DNA from: Parapristionchus giblindavisi
Lineage: Eukaryota; Nematoda; Chromadorea; Rhabditida; Diplogasteridae
Reading direction: 5' to 3'
Assembly: GCA_943737045.1 (NCBI GenBank)
Contig: CALSFV010000060.1
Coordinates: 344,501 to 408,500, forward strand
Length of the DNA stretch: 64,000 nucleotides
The stretch's first letter is position 1; each line of letters opens with the position of its first letter. Position numbers and translations under genes: made by a program. Shown here one piece after another: positions 45,453 to 58,670 of this stretch. Under the pieces are notes generated by a model that saw only the letters and a program-made list of their open reading frames with translations, was not told the DNA's origin and searched no databases.

Positions 45453-48400
45453 CTAACGGCCCGATTTCGTCCGAGCGTCCGACGAGGTCTGGCGCTTCTT
45501 GTTGTTGCGGTGACCGCGCTTTGGCAGACCAAGGGCAGAGCCGGGATCCGCAGCCGCCGTATAGGGTGGTGGGGGTTCGACTACGATGACTGCAGGTGGA
45601 GGCATTCCGGGAACAGCTGCAGAGATACAATATTAATCAATAATGATCTAACCGTACAAATCTTACTCAGGCACCACATCCCTCTCATACATTTTCATAG
45701 CCCCGCAACGTGAGGATTGACCCAACTTATATGGCTGATTTTCAGTCACATCATGCGAAAAGCAGCCAAAAATGACGATTTTTACGCGAAAACTAACAAA
45801 TTTTCTAAATCGACCAACCATATTGTAAACTGTGGCCGTATGCATGAACAACGAAAAACCGTTTTCTGGGAAAATGTGACGTCATTAGCGAAGGCGGATG
45901 AGTTTTCCAAAAATCCTCCGTCTATGCTAATGACATCATATTTTCACGAAAATCGGTTTTCTATTGACCATGCATACGGCCACTGTCATCAATCAATCAA
46001 TAATCTCACCCGCATTCGGTATCAACGGTGGCATGGGCGTCATAACTGGGGCCGATCCCCTTGACGGCATGGGAGGGGCGGATGGAGTCACAGTCGGAGC
46101 TGAAGCTGACGAAGGCTGTAGTCGGGAGGACCGCGAGGCAGCAGCCGCTCCGTTTGCGCGTGCGGCACGGCGTTCACCCGGACCGCGAGCGGACGCGGAT
46201 GCGGATGAAGACGATGGTGGATCTCCAGTAGGCACTGCTGAACGACCTTGTGGACGAGAACGACGTTGACGCTGAAATATGGATTGATGGCGAATTTAGA
46301 GCGCACGAGGTCAACAAAACTTTTTTTTCTTCAATTCGTATTACGTACTTTTTAACCCCCACCCAACCCCCCTCCCACGTCGTTACGCCTCGGGCGTAGA
46401 TAAATTAGATTAAATTAAATTAAATTTTAAAAAAACTTACAATGAGTGTGCTCGGTCGAGTTAGTGTGTTGTAGAGATTCAGTGCGGGAGCCTTGTTCGG
46501 ATTCGTACTGTAATAATCAATATTCATTTTTAATGAAGAATAATCAACAACCAACATGTAAGATCTGGAACAATATCAATCAACATTATTCTATCAAGCG
46601 GAGTTTATAATTCAAAGATCAAAACATACAAGTATTCACAATTATAAAGATCAAAGATCAAACCTTGGCGTGTGAACGGCGCAACACTTGATGAAGCAGG
46701 CCATGACGAGTAAGACTCCAACACCTGCTGCTACCACTGCCCACCATCTGAAATCATGTAGCATAAGAAACATAAGCAAGCAGCATACGGCATCCTATAT
46801 TGGTAAAAGAAATCGTATCAATAAAGTCTCTAGAAACATATCATATACATTTGTATTTATATATTACACACGCACAATCCTACCGTACGCATAGCCCACA
46901 CCACCACACCACAATCGATACTCACCGTTCCTGCACCCAACTCGACACAGTCTGCAAGGTTTTGGGTGAGAAGAGCATATTCTTGAGACGAGCGAATGGT
47001 CCGTTTGCGTCCACAGATCGACATTTACGGAATATGTCACAGTAACCTGGAATGGTGCATTTATCGATTAATTGGATACGGTGTTTATTTAAGGGTTACC
47101 GTATCTCAAGTATACAGTAACCATGACTCATAAAGCTTGCTATATGACAAATCGATAAATATCAACGACTACCGTACCCTTGTAGTTGTTGCAGGGTGAT
47201 CCGGGCCGGAGAATAATACCCGGATGTCCCTTGCGTTCGTGTTGAATGAGACGCGTGCGATTGGCGCCAAACTCGGGAAGATCTCGCGAAGAAATGCATA
47301 CTGTAATGAAATCAGAAATAGTTGATTGTTGAATAATAATATAGTTCATATCTTAAAATTTTAAATCTAATGTGCATGCAAACTTATACTTGTACATTAT
47401 AACATATCAGTTTAGTATTTCCAATATGTGGCTATGTTTCCACTTGAACTCGGAACGGCGTACCACAAACGTTGGGGGAAGGTTACTTGACCAGCTACTT
47501 TTGTGTTGCGGTACCCTTTCATATATTACTCTGTCACTCTTGATGATATTATTCAACTTATTCGATAGGATCCATAAAATGAATATTATGTCGCAATTAT
47601 AACAAAGAGGTGACACACCTACTACTCTCTTCTATATTTTATTTCTCCTATAACCCTTCCCAATCCAGCTCAATCTTAGGCCCTTTCAATATCAACCATG
47701 TCGAGGCTATTTTGTGATTTATTTCGTTCTTGCTTCTAACAATTGTATTTTTTCATGTCAATAGATAAACATATAAATTAATTAATATTATTATTAATAA
47801 TAATAGTAATAACAAAAATAATAATAGTACAAATACCTCCATTCTTCATACACGCCAGATAGCACTGAGATTCGGGCGATCCCTCGGTCAGGAAACAGTC
47901 CTACAATATTGATCGATATTGAGTTTCACGGAACGTTTAACACATCTTGGTATCATGCCAAGTCCCGCCCTTTTTCGCTAACCCTCGTCTTACCTTCAAT
48001 CCAACTTGTTCGCACACACTGCCATCACAAGTGCCCGCCTTGCACACCTGGAAAGATAATCGATAACCATAAGTCGCTATCGGTTTTCAAAATCCGGTCA
48101 AGTTTTTCGATTTTTGGCAAATTTTGGCTCAAAATCCGGTCAGGCTTGTGACTTTGCACAAGCATTTTCATTGTCGACTTATATCGTCAACGTCTACTCC
48201 GAAAGTTCTAAACTCAAGTGCACTACCAAGTCTACTTCAAAAGAACGCAATTGCAAGTACACTCCATGTACCCTAGGTACTAGTAGTTCTTCTCACCTTG
48301 GTTGCATCCTCGCACGACAATCCATCGGCCTTCGGTCTTGCCTCCGGACACTTGGGAACGTATCCATCACATGTCGAACGCATCGTACACTCAGACTCCT

Positions 48401-50418
48401 GCATGGTGATGAGATTACGGTAATGGGCAAAGATCAAAGATCAAAGTTCAAAGCACGAAAGATACAAATTAGAGTTCAAATACCAAAGATCAGTGTTCAA
48501 AGATCAAAGATTAAAGTTCAAAACATGAAAAATACAAATTAAAGTTCAAAGATCAAAGATCAAACATACCGCCTTGCACTCTCGTCCCTCGATCGCGTCA
48601 TGGAACTGGCAATTGTCCGCATTGCAGCACGCGCCCTCCGATGGAGAACAAGCGGCGCCGACCTGCAAGAGTTAGGTTTCAATATTTGCAACAGCTGATT
48701 AATTAGCGATAATATCGTAGGCTAGCATTTAATCTTCGATTTTGGACATTGAAAAAAATACAAGTTGTCACATTGAACAATCTTCGTAGATCAGTTAAAC
48801 TTATTCTTGAAAACAAAACATTATGTTGATTTATTTTAAAACTTAAATTAAAATTATAATCGGACCACTTACCTTCCTTGTGCACGGTTTGTAGTTGTGT
48901 TGATTGTCGGGCCAATGGCAGCACTTGTCTCCCGCCTCCTTGCAATCCTGAAAAATCGATCGAATTAAATTTAAAAATGAAAAAAATATTTTAAACAGTT
49001 AATGTGTGCAAATCGATTTGCATGACCTGCTTATACCTCACAATAGCATTGCAATAATATTCTTAAATTGATCCAGTTTTGGAGGATAAAAACACGAGAG
49101 CGGTACCAATAAAGGCCGACACCGCTTACCTTCTCAGTGAAACCGCAATCGCACTGCTCACCAGCCTCCGGAATGTTGTTGCCGCAGAAGGCAGCTGATC
49201 GCTCTTAAATAAATAAATAAATGATTAAAATATTACTGTTCCACAAACTATCCATCCAAATAACTATGCAATTCGAAAGGATAGAGCGCCAATCAAACAA
49301 TTTGGAATTGCTTTACCCCCCTTTTCGATAGATTTTCGAATATTACATTCGTGTTTCAGGTAAATCCTACCTCGTTGTGGTATTTCATAATTCCCTAATA
49401 TATTCATTCAGTATTTCTTTGTTACCTTTTCTGAAACCCAAATAAAGTTGTTATTATGATTATTATTAGTGTTTCGAAAAGATTTCAATGTCGGCTCAGT
49501 CAATTTGAACTATCTCAACCACATTACCTTGCAGACAATTTCGCTTCGTGCCAATCGGTCCTAATCCTCGAGCCGGATCTACTGGTTGCGATCTGAGAAG
49601 AACCTGCAAAAGATCAAAGATCAACCCACGGATGCAGCTGGCAACCGTACACACTACATAACACCATACTATGGCTGTATAATTTTCTAAAAACAATCAT
49701 AATGTGTCTAGTTACTAGAAGTTTCTGAAAAACTCGAAAAATCGAAAAATCAGACCGCATTTTGACCGTAAATTTTCCAAAAAAATTGAACAACTTGACC
49801 GCATTTTGAAAACCAAGAACCTAGCTATTCGACCTATGCTAGCTAACATCGTATCACTTCTTTCTATATACCTAGTATTATTCTTACTACAACTACTATT
49901 ATTCAATTAATTTACCATCTCAGAGTTAAGTCAGCCAGATAGACCACGATTACAATTATTATACACTACAATAATCATAGAACTATTATGCAACTCACAT
50001 CAAGTACAGCAGAGATATTTCCAATGGAACAGGGAGAGAATTTGGCGTTGTTCGCCTTGTCTCCAGAGGTGGCAGACGCGAACATGATGAAGTTACCCTG
50101 AAATTAAAGAAATTAAAATAAATTTTAAATTAAAGAAATTCGAGCACCCAAGTTCAGCGAACGAATACTGTATACTGTATGGGACATATTGGATTAAATC
50201 AAATAATCAATATTCACCAAAAAGATAAATTAATTCCTTCACCCCGGCACATTCCCGTTACGGACTCTCCACAACTACATAATTCGTTGGCCAATTTGTT
50301 AGTTGAAGAAAAGCGGCTTTTTCTCTTCGGATATACTTAAAAACCAATAAAAATCTTTATGTCCCTAAAAATCGAATAACCTTACATCAGGCAATCCGGG
50401 TTGACATTCGGCGGGAAA
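45453..50418 (-). pseudogene. sup-17-like: ADAM10/SUP-17-like 3' half, tandem unit 1, lacks catalytic exons
   Basis: Exons: 50418-50386, 50097-49999, 49603-49528, 49203-49130, 48947-48873, 48662-48570, 48398-48297, 48047-47994, 47900-47837, 47300-47178, 47046-46926, 46747-46664, 46507-46441, 46271-46010, 45616-45453. These give about 496 residues in one open frame. They correspond to ADAM10 from just after the zinc-binding HExxH ([24 protein letters not shown]), through disintegrin (CGNNIPEAGEQCDCGF) and cysteine-rich regions ([17 protein letters not shown]), to the membrane span ([20 protein letters not shown]) and a Pro/Ser/Arg-rich tail ending KSGR. ADAM10 family members are sheddases acting in Notch signalling. 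Homology breaks inside the HNFGSPHD-coding exon and no HExxH or prodomain lies upstream in the unit. An in-frame ATG 12 codons before the break exists but gives no signal peptide. Every exon is intact, so exon-sharing with the complete gene remains possible. Confidence 0.75.
45833..45983. repeat. palindromic MITE, GGCCGTATGCATGAAC family (last intron of unit 1)
   Basis: GTGGCCGTATGCATGAACAA to ACCATGCATACGGCCACTG, inner ATTAGCGAAGGCGG and CCGTCTATGCTAATGAC. Absent from units 2 and 3. Confidence 0.7.
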
Positions 50419-51210
50419 GTTGACATTCGGCAAAACTATCATAGAATACGTCTACAATCTTGGGAGAACCCATCTTGCAAACCCTCGGTGCCACATCAGT
50501 CTTTCCCACATGCAGTCACTATGCGAGCGCGCGCCCCTCCCCTCCCTCCCCTCCCCTGGGCGTGCGCCTCCGAAACGAGTGCATGCCCGCTTGACGTTTG
50601 CCCTGAAGATGGGAAGAAAGCTGCTTTCACCAAAGTGTGAGGATGACTTCTGGGATGGATTTGGCATATTTTAGCACAAGTACCATATTTTTAGAAAAAT
50701 CACTCCTATAATTGTAGGCCCTCAAAGTGAGGTCATCTGAAAAAGTGAATTTTTGGGGTACTCAAGGCAATTGTGGTCCGATCAGGACCAAACTTTCAGG
50801 GATTATTTGGGATATCATAAGGATCATTTTGATCCCAAGAACGAGTCTCTAGCTTGTCTGCGAGCTGAGATATGAGTTTGCAGCCGCCATATTGCAGCGT
50901 GGCCGCCGCGGTTGAAAAAAATCGCAGCAACCTAAAAAAAATTTTCGGAGTAGCCGACGCGTAGATCTCAAACTTATAGAAGAACGGTAGGCTGGAAAAA
51001 CTTTTTCCTCGGAGTTATGATTTTTCAAAAAAGTGGACTTCGATTGCGTCATCATTACGCAATAATGAGAAATTTTCATGAGTCCGCAATATCAGGGTCG
51101 GATTCCTCGATAAATTTCCCATAAAAAGTCGCGAGAGCGGCCCGATAGCACGCTTGGTTCACAAAATATAACAAAAACAAAAAGTTGGCACTGACTTTCC
51201 GGCGCTACTG
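50419..51210. repeat. junction sequence 5' of unit 1, repeated at 57080-59286
   Basis: Directly upstream of the homology break. It includes a second copy of the short string TTGACATTCGGC (50401 and 50420), a GC-rich run, and a block (50640-51190; GGGTACTCAAGGCAATTGTG, CCGCCATATTGCAGCGTGGC) identical to 58720-59270. No catalytic ADAM exons are present. Probably a separate repeat joined at the duplication breakpoint. Confidence 0.6.
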
Positions 51211-52248
51211 TACATGATCGACTTACTCTTACTATAGTAATGAAATTTATAATAATAAATCAATATTATTTGTTCATTGCAAAATAGAATAAATAATAAT
51301 TAATTATTGGGAAAAAATATAATAAACGACGATCACACTTTATCAGAATCTTCAAAAAAAAATACAGTTATTGAAAGGTTTCACTAGACATTTTACAGGA
51401 CAATAATAATGTTCGAGAAATCAATATATATAATATATTAAAGGTGTGCGAAAGAAACTGGGGATGTATTCTTGTATCCGTAGAAGAGTTCTAGCACGAA
51501 CCAGACCAATCGATTGAGAGAGAAAGAGTATACTGTAGGTATCGATTGATAGAGAAAGAAGGAATATTGAGGCATACTGTAGTTATTTTAAGCAGGAATT
51601 TCGGAAACTTATTGGAAATACTCGACAAGCAGTTGGTACATACAATCATACTCACAGACAAATAATAAGGGAGCAAATCAATCAATAATATTACAATAAT
51701 CTACCGTAATCAATTCGCGGCGGGACTGGTGCAGCTATTGTGGTGTGGATACCGTAATCAATTGGAAAGGAGGGATACGGTAGAATCGATCGAGAGCAAG
51801 TGAACAAGGGTATACGGTAGATACGAATGTGATATAGAAAGAAAACAATCAATAAATCGTTGTATACTGTAGCCTAATATTGTATTCGTGTCAATGACCA
51901 TTGGAAAAGGAAGAAGAGCACTCATAAAAGGGGGCGGGGCTAAATTAATGGATTATCGATTGAAAATATTGATTGAATAAGAAATCAATAAAAAAACAAT
52001 ACAATGCTAAACACATGTACATACACACAAAATCGTCGCATAATCTGCACAACTCTCGAATTGATCTTTGATCTTTGATCTGTAAACGGGATAAGAATGA
52101 GATAGAATAGTAAAGAGATACAAAAGTTTCAATCAGCATAGTACATACAAAATACAAACAATAGAAACATTAAGAGTACAGATGGCCTAGTCAGAACCGG
52201 AACCGGGTTATGGTATTCGGTATACGGTATTCAAGCATACGGTAGGGC
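51211..52248. other. 3' flank of SUP-17 unit 2
   Basis: Begins with receptor-3'-flank-like sequence, then matches 44380-45450 with a ~110-bp deletion relative to unit 1 and nearly matches 59287-59820. No gene seen. Confidence 0.5.
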
Positions 52249-55200
52249 CTAACGGCCCGATTTCATCCGAGCGTCCGACGAGGTCTGGCGCTTCTTGTTG
52301 TTGCGGTGACCGCGTTTTGGCAGACCAAGGGCAGAGCCGGGATCCGCAGCCGCCGTATAGGGTGGTGGTGGTTCGACCACGATAACTGCAGGAGGAGGCA
52401 TTCCGGGAACAGCTGCAAGGATACAATATTAATCAATAATCATTTAACCGTACCATACATCTTCGACACACTCACCTTTTGTTTTATATAGTGGGCCGAT
52501 TTTCAAAATATGGTGGGTCGATTTAGAAAAATTGTCATTTTTCGCTTAAATTGTAATCTTTCGCATAAAAATGAGCCGTATATAGTGGGCCAATCCTCAC
52601 ATTGTGAGGGTACGAAAATGTGTGTAACCGTACCAATCTCACTCAGACACCATATCCCTCTTTATCTTTTCACTTTTCTTCTTCTTTAATCCTTCATCTT
52701 TCCATCTTCTTTTCATCTTCTTTATCTCATCTTTCATAAGCAGTAATCAATCAATCAATAATCATACCAGCATTCGGTATCAACGGCGGCATGGGCGTCA
52801 TAACTGGCGCCGATCCCCTTGACGGCATGGGAGGCGCGGATGGAGTCACAGTCGGAGCTGAAGCTGACGAAGGCTGTAGTCGGGAGGACCGCGAGGCAGC
52901 AGCGGCTCCGTTTGCGCGTGCGGCACGCCGTTCACCCGGACCGCGAGCGGACGCGGATGCGGATGAAGATGATGGTGGATCTCCAGTAGGAACTGCTGAA
53001 CGACCTTGTGGACGAGAACGACGTTGACGCTGAAATGGGCGTTCATTGCGAATTCAGAGCAGAGAGATTTACAAAACTTGGTTTAAAAAACTTACAATGA
53101 GTGTGCTCGGTCGAGTTAGTGTGTTGTAGAGATTCAGTGCGGGAGCCTTGTTCGGATTCGTACTGCAATAATCAATAATCAATAATAATCAATAATTAGA
53201 TTTAAAAAAAAAACAAAATCAATTCAACATTATTCGATCAAGTGGAAGTTCACAGTTCAAAGATCAAAATATAAAATTATAAAGATAATTATCCACATAA
53301 TTATAAGAAGATCAAAGATCAAACCTGGGAGTGTGAACTGCACAACACTTGATGAAGCAGGCCATGACGAGTAAGACTCCAACACCTGCTGCTACCACTG
53401 CCCACCATCTGAAATCATGTAGCATAAGAAACATAAGCAAGCAGCATACGGCATCCTATATTGGTAAAAGAAATCGTATCAATAAAGTCTCTAGAAACAT
53501 ATCATATACATTTGTATTTATATATTACACACGCACAATCCTACCGTACGCATAGCCCACACCACCACACCACAATCGATACTCACCGTTCCTGCACCCA
53601 ACTCGACACAGTCTGCAAGGTTTTGGGTGAGAAGAGCATATTCTTGAGACGAGCGAATGGTCCGTTTGCGTCCACAGATCGACATTTACGGAATATGTCA
53701 CAGTAACCTGGAATGGTGCATTTATCGATTAATTGGATACGGTGTTTATTTAAGGGTTACCGTATCTCAAGTATACAGTAACCATGACTCATAAAGCTTG
53801 CTATATGACAAATCGATAAATATCAACGACTACCGTACCCTTGTAGTTGTTGCAGGGTGATCCGGGCCGGAGAATAATACCCGGATGTCCCTTGCGTTCG
53901 TGTTGAATGAGACGCGTGCGATTGGCGCCAAACTCGGGAAGATCTCGCGAAGAAATGCATACTGTAATGAAATCAGAAATAGTTGATTGTTGAATAATAA
54001 TATAGTTCATATCTTAAAATTTTAAATCTAATGTGCATGCAAACTTATACTTGTACATTATAACATATCAGTTTAGTATTTCCAATATGTGGCTATGTTT
54101 CCACTTGAACTCGGAACGGCGTACCACAAACGTTGGGGGAAGGTTACTTGACCAGCTACTTTTGTGTTGCGGTACCCTTTCATATATTACTCTGTCACTC
54201 TTGATGATATTATTCAACTTATTCGATAGGATCCATAAAATGAATATTATGTCGCAATTATAACAAAGAGGTGACACACCTACTACTCTCTTCTATATTT
54301 TATTTCTCCTATAACCCTTCCCAATCCAGCTCAATCTTAGGCCCTTTCAATATCAACCATGTCGAGGCTATTTTGTGATTTATTTCGTTCTTGCTTCTAA
54401 CAATTGTATTTTTTCATGTCAATAGATAAACATATAAATTAATTAATATTATTATTAATAATAATAGTAATAACAAAAATAATAATGGTACAAATACCTC
54501 CATTCTTCATACACGCCAGATAGCACTGAGATTCGGGCGATCCCTCGGTCAGGAAACAGTCCTACAATATTGATCGATATTGAGTTTCACGGAACGTTTA
54601 ACACATCTTGGTATCATGCCAAGTCCCGCCCTTTTTCGCTAACCCTCGTCTTACCTTCAATCCAACTTGTTCGCACACACTGCCATCACAAGTGCCCGCC
54701 TTGCACACCTGGAAAGATAATCGATAACCATAAGTCGCTATCGGTTTTCAAAATCCGGTCAAGTTTTTCGATTTTTGGCAAATTTTGGCTCAAAATCCGG
54801 TCAGGCTTGTGACTTTGCACAAGCATTTTCATTGTCGACTTATATCGTCAACGTCTACTCCGAAAGTTCTAAACTCAAGTGCACTACCAAGTCTACTTCA
54901 AAAGAACGCAATTGCAAGTACACTCCATGTACCCTAGGTACTAGTAGTTCTTCTCACCTTGGTTGCATCCTCGCACGACAATCCATCGGCCTTCGGTCTT
55001 GCCTCCGGACACTTGGGAACGTATCCATCACATGTCGAACGCATCGTACACTCAGACTCCTGCATGGTGATGAGATTACGGTAATGGGCAAAGATCAAAG
55101 ATCAAAGTTCAAAGCACGAAAGATACAAATTAGAGTTCAAATACCAAAGATCAGTGTTCAAAGATCAAAGATTAAAGTTCAAAACATGAAAAATACAAAT

Positions 55201-57079
55201 TAAAGTTCAAAGATCAAAGATCAAACATACCGCCTTGCACTCTCGTCCCTCGATCGCGTCATGGAACTGGCAATTGTCCGCATTGCAGCACGCGCCCTCC
55301 GATGGAGAACAAGCGGCGCCGACCTGCAAGAGTTAGGTTTCAATATTTGCAACAGCTGATTAATTAGCGATAATATCGTAGGCTAGCATTTAATCTTCGA
55401 TTTTGGACATTGAAAAAAATACAAGTTGTCACATTGAACAATCTTCGTAGATCAGTTAAACTTATTCTTGAAAACAAAACATTATGTTGATTTATTTTAA
55501 AACTTAAATTAAAATTATAATCGGACCACTTACCTTCCTTGTGCACGGTTTGTAGTTGTGTTGATTGTCGGGCCAATGGCAGCACTTGTCTCCCGCCTCC
55601 TTGCAATCCTGAAAAATCGATCGAATTAAATTTAAAAATGAAAAAAATATTTTAAACAGTTAATGTGTGCAAATCGATTTGCATGACCTGCTTATACCTC
55701 ACAATAGCATTGCAATAATATTCTTAAATTGATCCAGTTTTGGAGGATAAAAACACGAGAGCGGTACCAATAAAGGCCGACACCGCTTACCTTCTCAGTG
55801 AAACCGCAATCGCACTGCTCACCAGCCTCCGGAATGTTGTTGCCGCAGAAGGCAGCTGATCGCTCTTAAATAAATAAATAAATGATTAAAATATTACTGT
55901 TCCACAAACTATCCATCCAAATAACTATGCAATTCGAAAGGATAGAGCGCCAATCAAACAATTTGGAATTGCTTTACCCCCCTTTTCGATAGATTTTCGA
56001 ATATTACATTCGTGTTTCAGGTAAATCCTACCTCGTTGTGGTATTTCATAATTCCCTAATATATTCATTCAGTATTTCTTTGTTACCTTTTCTGAAACCC
56101 AAATAAAGTTGTTATTATGATTATTATTAGTGTTTCGAAAAGATTTCAATGTCGGCTCAGTCAATTTGAACTATCTCAACCACATTACCTTGCAGACAAT
56201 TTCGCTTCGTGCCAATCGGTCCTAATCCTCGAGCCGGATCTACTGGTTGCGATCTGAGAAGAACCTGCAAAAGATCAAAGATCAACCCACGGATGCAGCT
56301 GGCAACCGTACACACTACATAACACCATACTATGGCTGTATAATTTTCTAAAAACAATCATAATGTGTCTAGTTACTAGAAGTTTCTGAAAAACTCGAAA
56401 AATCGAAAAATCAGACCGCATTTTGACCGTAAATTTTCCAAAAAAATTGAACAACTTGACCGCATTTTGAAAACCAAGAACCTAGCTATTCGACCTATGC
56501 TAGCTAACATCGTATCACTTCTTTCTATATACCTAGTATTATTCTTACTACAACTACTATTATTCAATTAATTTACCATCTCAGAGTTAAGTCAGCCAGA
56601 TAGACCACGATTACAATTATTATACACTACAATAATCATAGAACTATTATGCAACTCACATCAAGTACAGCAGAGATATTTCCAATGGAACAGGGAGAGA
56701 ATTTGGCGTTGTTCGCCTTGTCTCCAGAGGTGGCAGACGCGAACATGATGAAGTTACCCTGAAATTAAAGAAATTAAAATAAATTTTAAATTAAAGAAAT
56801 TCGAGCACCCAAGTTCAGCGAACGAATACTGTATACTGTATGGGACATATTGGATTAAATCAAATAATCAATATTCACCAAAAAGATAAATTAATTCCTT
56901 CACCCCGGCACATTCCCGTTACGGACTCTCCACAACTACATAATTCGTTGGCCAATTTGTTAGTTGAAGAAAAGCGGCTTTTTCTCTTCGGATATACTTA
57001 AAAACCAATAAAAATCTTTATGTCCCTAAAAATCGAATAACCTTACATCAGGCAATCCGGGTTGACATTCGGCGGGAAA
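52249..57079 (-). pseudogene. sup-17-like: ADAM10/SUP-17-like 3' half, tandem unit 2, lacks catalytic exons
   Basis: The same 15 exons: 57079-57047, 56758-56660, 56264-56189, 55864-55791, 55608-55534, 55323-55231, 55059-54958, 54708-54655, 54561-54498, 53961-53839, 53707-53587, 53408-53325, 53162-53096, 53029-52768 and 52412-52249, open throughout. Exons 1-11 match unit 1 at every residue checked, and their introns match too. Exons 12-15 carry scattered differences (HTPR reached through CCCAG rather than CCAAG). Homology breaks at the same place inside the active-site exon, so the truncation happened before the duplication. A LINE lies just upstream (57247-58670). As with unit 1, no signal peptide or protease domain, so no stand-alone sheddase function is expected. 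Confidence 0.75.
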
Positions 57080-57246
57080 GTTGACATTCGGCAAAACTAT
57101 CATAGAATACGTCTACAATCTTGGGAGAACCCATCTTGCAAACCCTCGGTGCCACATCAGTCTTTCCCACACGCAGTCACTATGCGAGCGCGCGCCCCTC
57201 CCCTGGGCGTGCGCCTCCGAAACGAGTGCATGCCCGCTTGACGTTT

Positions 57247-58670
57247 AATTTAATTTAATTTAATTTATCATACATTGAATAAATGTGACAACAAGTGATA
57301 AATGAATAATGTGAATAATGTTGAGGCGAGGGGGTCGGAGAGAGGGAGGGAAGGATCTCACTGTGTATCGTCGCTACCAGGTTCAATATATTAGGGTGGA
57401 GGAGGCCCTAAGCGGGAAGAGGACCGCTTTTTGTCAGTAGAGACAGACTGACGTGAACCGGAAGGACAAAAACAGGAGAATCCTTACAAGTCGATGGAAG
57501 GGAGGCCTAGTTTGAGAAACAAGGCTTGGGGAGGGGAGGATAAAAGTTTAGCTTTTATTATGGGTATTGATTGGGATGGATCGATAATACAATGTAGTTT
57601 TGTCAGGTAACGGGATGTTCTAAGTGCAAAAGATGAACGCATGTTCTCGCGTCTACAACGAGGGATATGAAAACAGAAAGAGGATACACGACCATGAGTG
57701 GGTTTGAATGTATAGAAGTGACTGGCAGGAAGAGAGATATCACAATGTAGAATTTTTAAGCTCATTACAATGTCAATAACAAGTCTACGATGATATAGAG
57801 AATGAAGAGAGAATAGTGAAAGTCTACAATGGAAAGATGGAGGAGGAAATAAAGTGGGAGAGTGACAACGAAAGTATAACAATCGAGTAAACGTATGATT
57901 GACTTTTTCTAATTGACGAACGAGACCTTTACTAGAGGGGGACCAGACAGGACTAGCATATTCAAGAATGGGCAGGATATAACATTTAAAAGCTCTAATA
58001 TATATTTGTGGTTTAGTACAATTTAAAGATCTGAATAGGATATAAATAAGTGATAAAGCCTTCTTACAAGTTATATCGATATGGGACTTAAAATCAAGAT
58101 TGGGGTCTAAATAGACACCAAGGTCACGGGTTGATTCAGAGAAAGGAAGAATTGTAGACGAAATAGTGTAAGGAAGACGAGGGTTGTTTTTGCCTAAGTA
58201 AAGAACAGTGCACTTTTTGTGTGCCACTGAAAGCTGCCAGTTTGAGCAGTAACTAACTATATTAGATAACCCTTGTGAAACTTGTTCATGGGAGGAAGAT
58301 GGAGAGGACGGATCAAAAGTGGAAAACAGTTTGATATCATCAGCAAAAAGACGAAGACCTACTAATGGAAGATTTTTGGTTACCATGGGCAAGTCAGAAA
58401 TGTAAATCAAAAATAAGAGAGGACCCATAACCGACCCTTGTGGCACTCCGGAAGTGACAGCCCTCTCCGAAGAGAGGCTGCTACCTATTCTGACTCTGAA
58501 ACTCCGATTGTCTAAAAATGAATTAAACCACGCGAGAAGATTAGCACGAACACCAATGGATTCAAGTTTATACAATAACTTAGAATGTGAGACTGTATCG
58601 AATGCCTTAGAGAGATCAACATAAACAATATCAGTACATAGATTTGAATCGAGTGAGGCACGCCACGATT
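57247..58670 (-). mobile_element. 5'-truncated CR1/Jockey-like LINE in unit 2
   Basis: An insertion of ~1.42 kb interrupts sequence that is continuous in unit 1 at 50595-50599. A CGTTT target duplication flanks it (57242-57246 and 58671-58675). The element is on the minus strand with an AAATT-repeat tail at 57247-57266. Its reverse transcriptase frame runs from the right end to a stop at 57484 and has motif A (VDLSKAFDTVS), motif B ([15 protein letters not shown]) and the catalytic FADD, then a LINE-type C-terminus (LEYASPVWSPSSKGL). The endonuclease and RT fingers are missing. An undamaged ORF means a recent insertion, after the unit 1/2 duplication. Open frame to the right of 58670 belongs to host sequence. 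Confidence 0.9.

Noticed and set aside
46088..46306. Frames in alternative phases and on the opposite strand over the GC-rich tail exon of the SUP-17 units
   Set aside because: They are shadows of the Pro/Ser/Arg-rich exon 14, whose frame is fixed by splice phase and conserved in all three units.
48114..48542. 142-residue plus-strand frame, repeated at 54775-55203
   Set aside because: Antisense over SUP-17 exon 7 and an AAAGATC-rich intron; no splice or codon support.
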